A DNA stretch of 6,143 bases. Source: Leptospiraceae bacterium (lineage in GTDB: Bacteria > Spirochaetota > Leptospiria > Leptospirales > Leptonemataceae). Within the stretch, counting starts at the first letter, position 1; each line of letters starts with the position of its first letter. The DNA lies in assembly GCA_020440935.1 (NCBI GenBank), contig JAGRNC010000089.1:2757-8899 (forward strand), in the 5' to 3' direction. The notes beneath the pieces were generated by a model. It saw nothing but the letters and a program-made list of their open reading frames with translations. It had not been told where the DNA came from and ran no database searches. Position numbers and translations under genes: made by a program. This document shows positions 5,723 to 6,143 of this stretch, piece after piece.

Positions 5723-6143
5723 CAGATAGCCGGGCGCTGCTGCTGCGCCGGGATTGCTCAATCAGCTCATCCACGGACAATCCTTCCTTCTTCAATATTT
5801 CAAATTCCTTCTCCAGATTTGTATCAAAGATACCGGGATCATCGGCCCCGACGATGATGGGAAGTCCCCTGGACACAAACCGATGCACGGGATGTTGCCG
5901 GACCGCGGCAATGCGATAATTAGAAGTAGGGCATACCTCAATCACAGCATTCGTTTTGGCAATGCGGTCCATTAGTGAATCCTGAAAATACCGGACTTTT
6001 GCAATGTGGGCATCGGTGTATTCGACGGCCACTGTGGCATCGGGATCGGTATGCTGCATCTCATCCAATCGCTCCATTTCTTCCGCATATTTGCTGTCCG
6101 GAAGACTGATGGTCAATCCGGTATCCAGTTCAAACTGAAGCTG
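5712..6143 (-). CDS. Adenosine deaminase family protein, C-terminal 143 residues (5' end off window)
   Basis: The frame is open from the right edge to TAA at 5714-5712. The visible part carries the C-terminal hallmarks of the adenosine/AMP deaminase amidohydrolase superfamily: IEVCPTSNYRIAAVRQHPV (fragment residues 68-86), RGLPIIVGADDPGIFDTNLE (92-111; D101 is the expected zinc ligand and D102 the expected substrate-binding Asp), and the helix LSVDELIEQSRR. These enzymes deaminate adenosine or related purines to the inosine form. Two oddities appear. The position of the catalytic GHG motif reads DAHI (H46, 25 residues before the CPTSN Cys, close to the usual spacing). No HAGE motif is seen about 24 residues before that His. 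The tail is also shorter than usual, ending GRE. Membership in the family is secure; deamination of adenosine is only probable. The N-terminal HxH metal motif would lie off the window. Confidence 0.87.
   Translation of the reverse strand, partial: QLQFELDTGLTISLPDSKYAEEMERLDEMQHTDPDATVAVEYTDAHIAKVRYFQDSLMDRIAKTNAVIEVCPTSNYRIAAVRQHPVHRFVSRGLPIIVGADDPGIFDTNLEKEFEILKKEGLSVDELIEQSRRSSSARLSGRE
5730..5751 (+). terminator. GC-rich stem-loop after the thioesterase gene (weak terminator candidate)
   Basis: CCGG-G-CGC (5730-5737) can pair with GCGCCGG (5745-5751) around a TGCTGCT loop, giving 7 bp with one bulged G. It lies 18 bp past the thioesterase stop, inside the deaminase-like coding sequence. 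There is no T-tract after it (GATTGCTC), so it is not a classical intrinsic terminator; it may just reflect the Arg/Ser codons of the opposite gene. Confidence 0.2.

Noticed and set aside
5737..5746. Short CTGCTGCTGC run as a possible microsatellite.
   Set aside because: It is just three serine codons in the deaminase-like gene, too short to count as a repeat tract.

Overview
The window is gene-dense bacterial chromosome, roughly half G+C by eye. I see no transposase, phage gene, tRNA, rRNA or CRISPR array. The organism cannot be fixed from the sequence. A lipoprotein with a loose lipobox (I-T-S-C), the gene mix and the base composition suggest a diderm bacterium, and a Leptospirales-type spirochaete is a weak guess.

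Layout: four genes run leftward on the minus strand from about 5183 to beyond position 1. They are a NamZ/DUF1343 exo-muramidase lipoprotein (5183-3822), a MoxR-type AAA+ ATPase (3755-2157), an unrecognised 332-residue protein (2160-1162), and a large protein with a HEIGHH zinc-metallopeptidase motif (1169 to beyond 1). The last gene is cut by the left edge just where a VWA domain would be expected to start. To the right of the NamZ gene is a 123-bp divergent intergenic region. It is followed by a plus-strand PaaI-like hotdog thioesterase (5307-5711). That gene converges, with no spacer, on the 3' end of a minus-strand adenosine-deaminase-family gene (5712 to beyond 6143).

The most interesting unit is the ATPase / unknown / metallopeptidase cassette. 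Its genes overlap at both junctions (ATGA, then ATGCCTGA), which implies translational coupling and stoichiometric production. MoxR ATPases generally work with VWA-domain partners as chaperone-like remodelling machines. Here the presumed partner also carries a zinc-protease-like domain, and an unrecognised third protein is locked between the two. The likely picture is a three-component ATP-driven machine with a peptidase-like subunit. Its substrate cannot be read from the sequence. The muramidase upstream lies on the same strand with a 66-bp gap, so co-transcription is possible but not shown.
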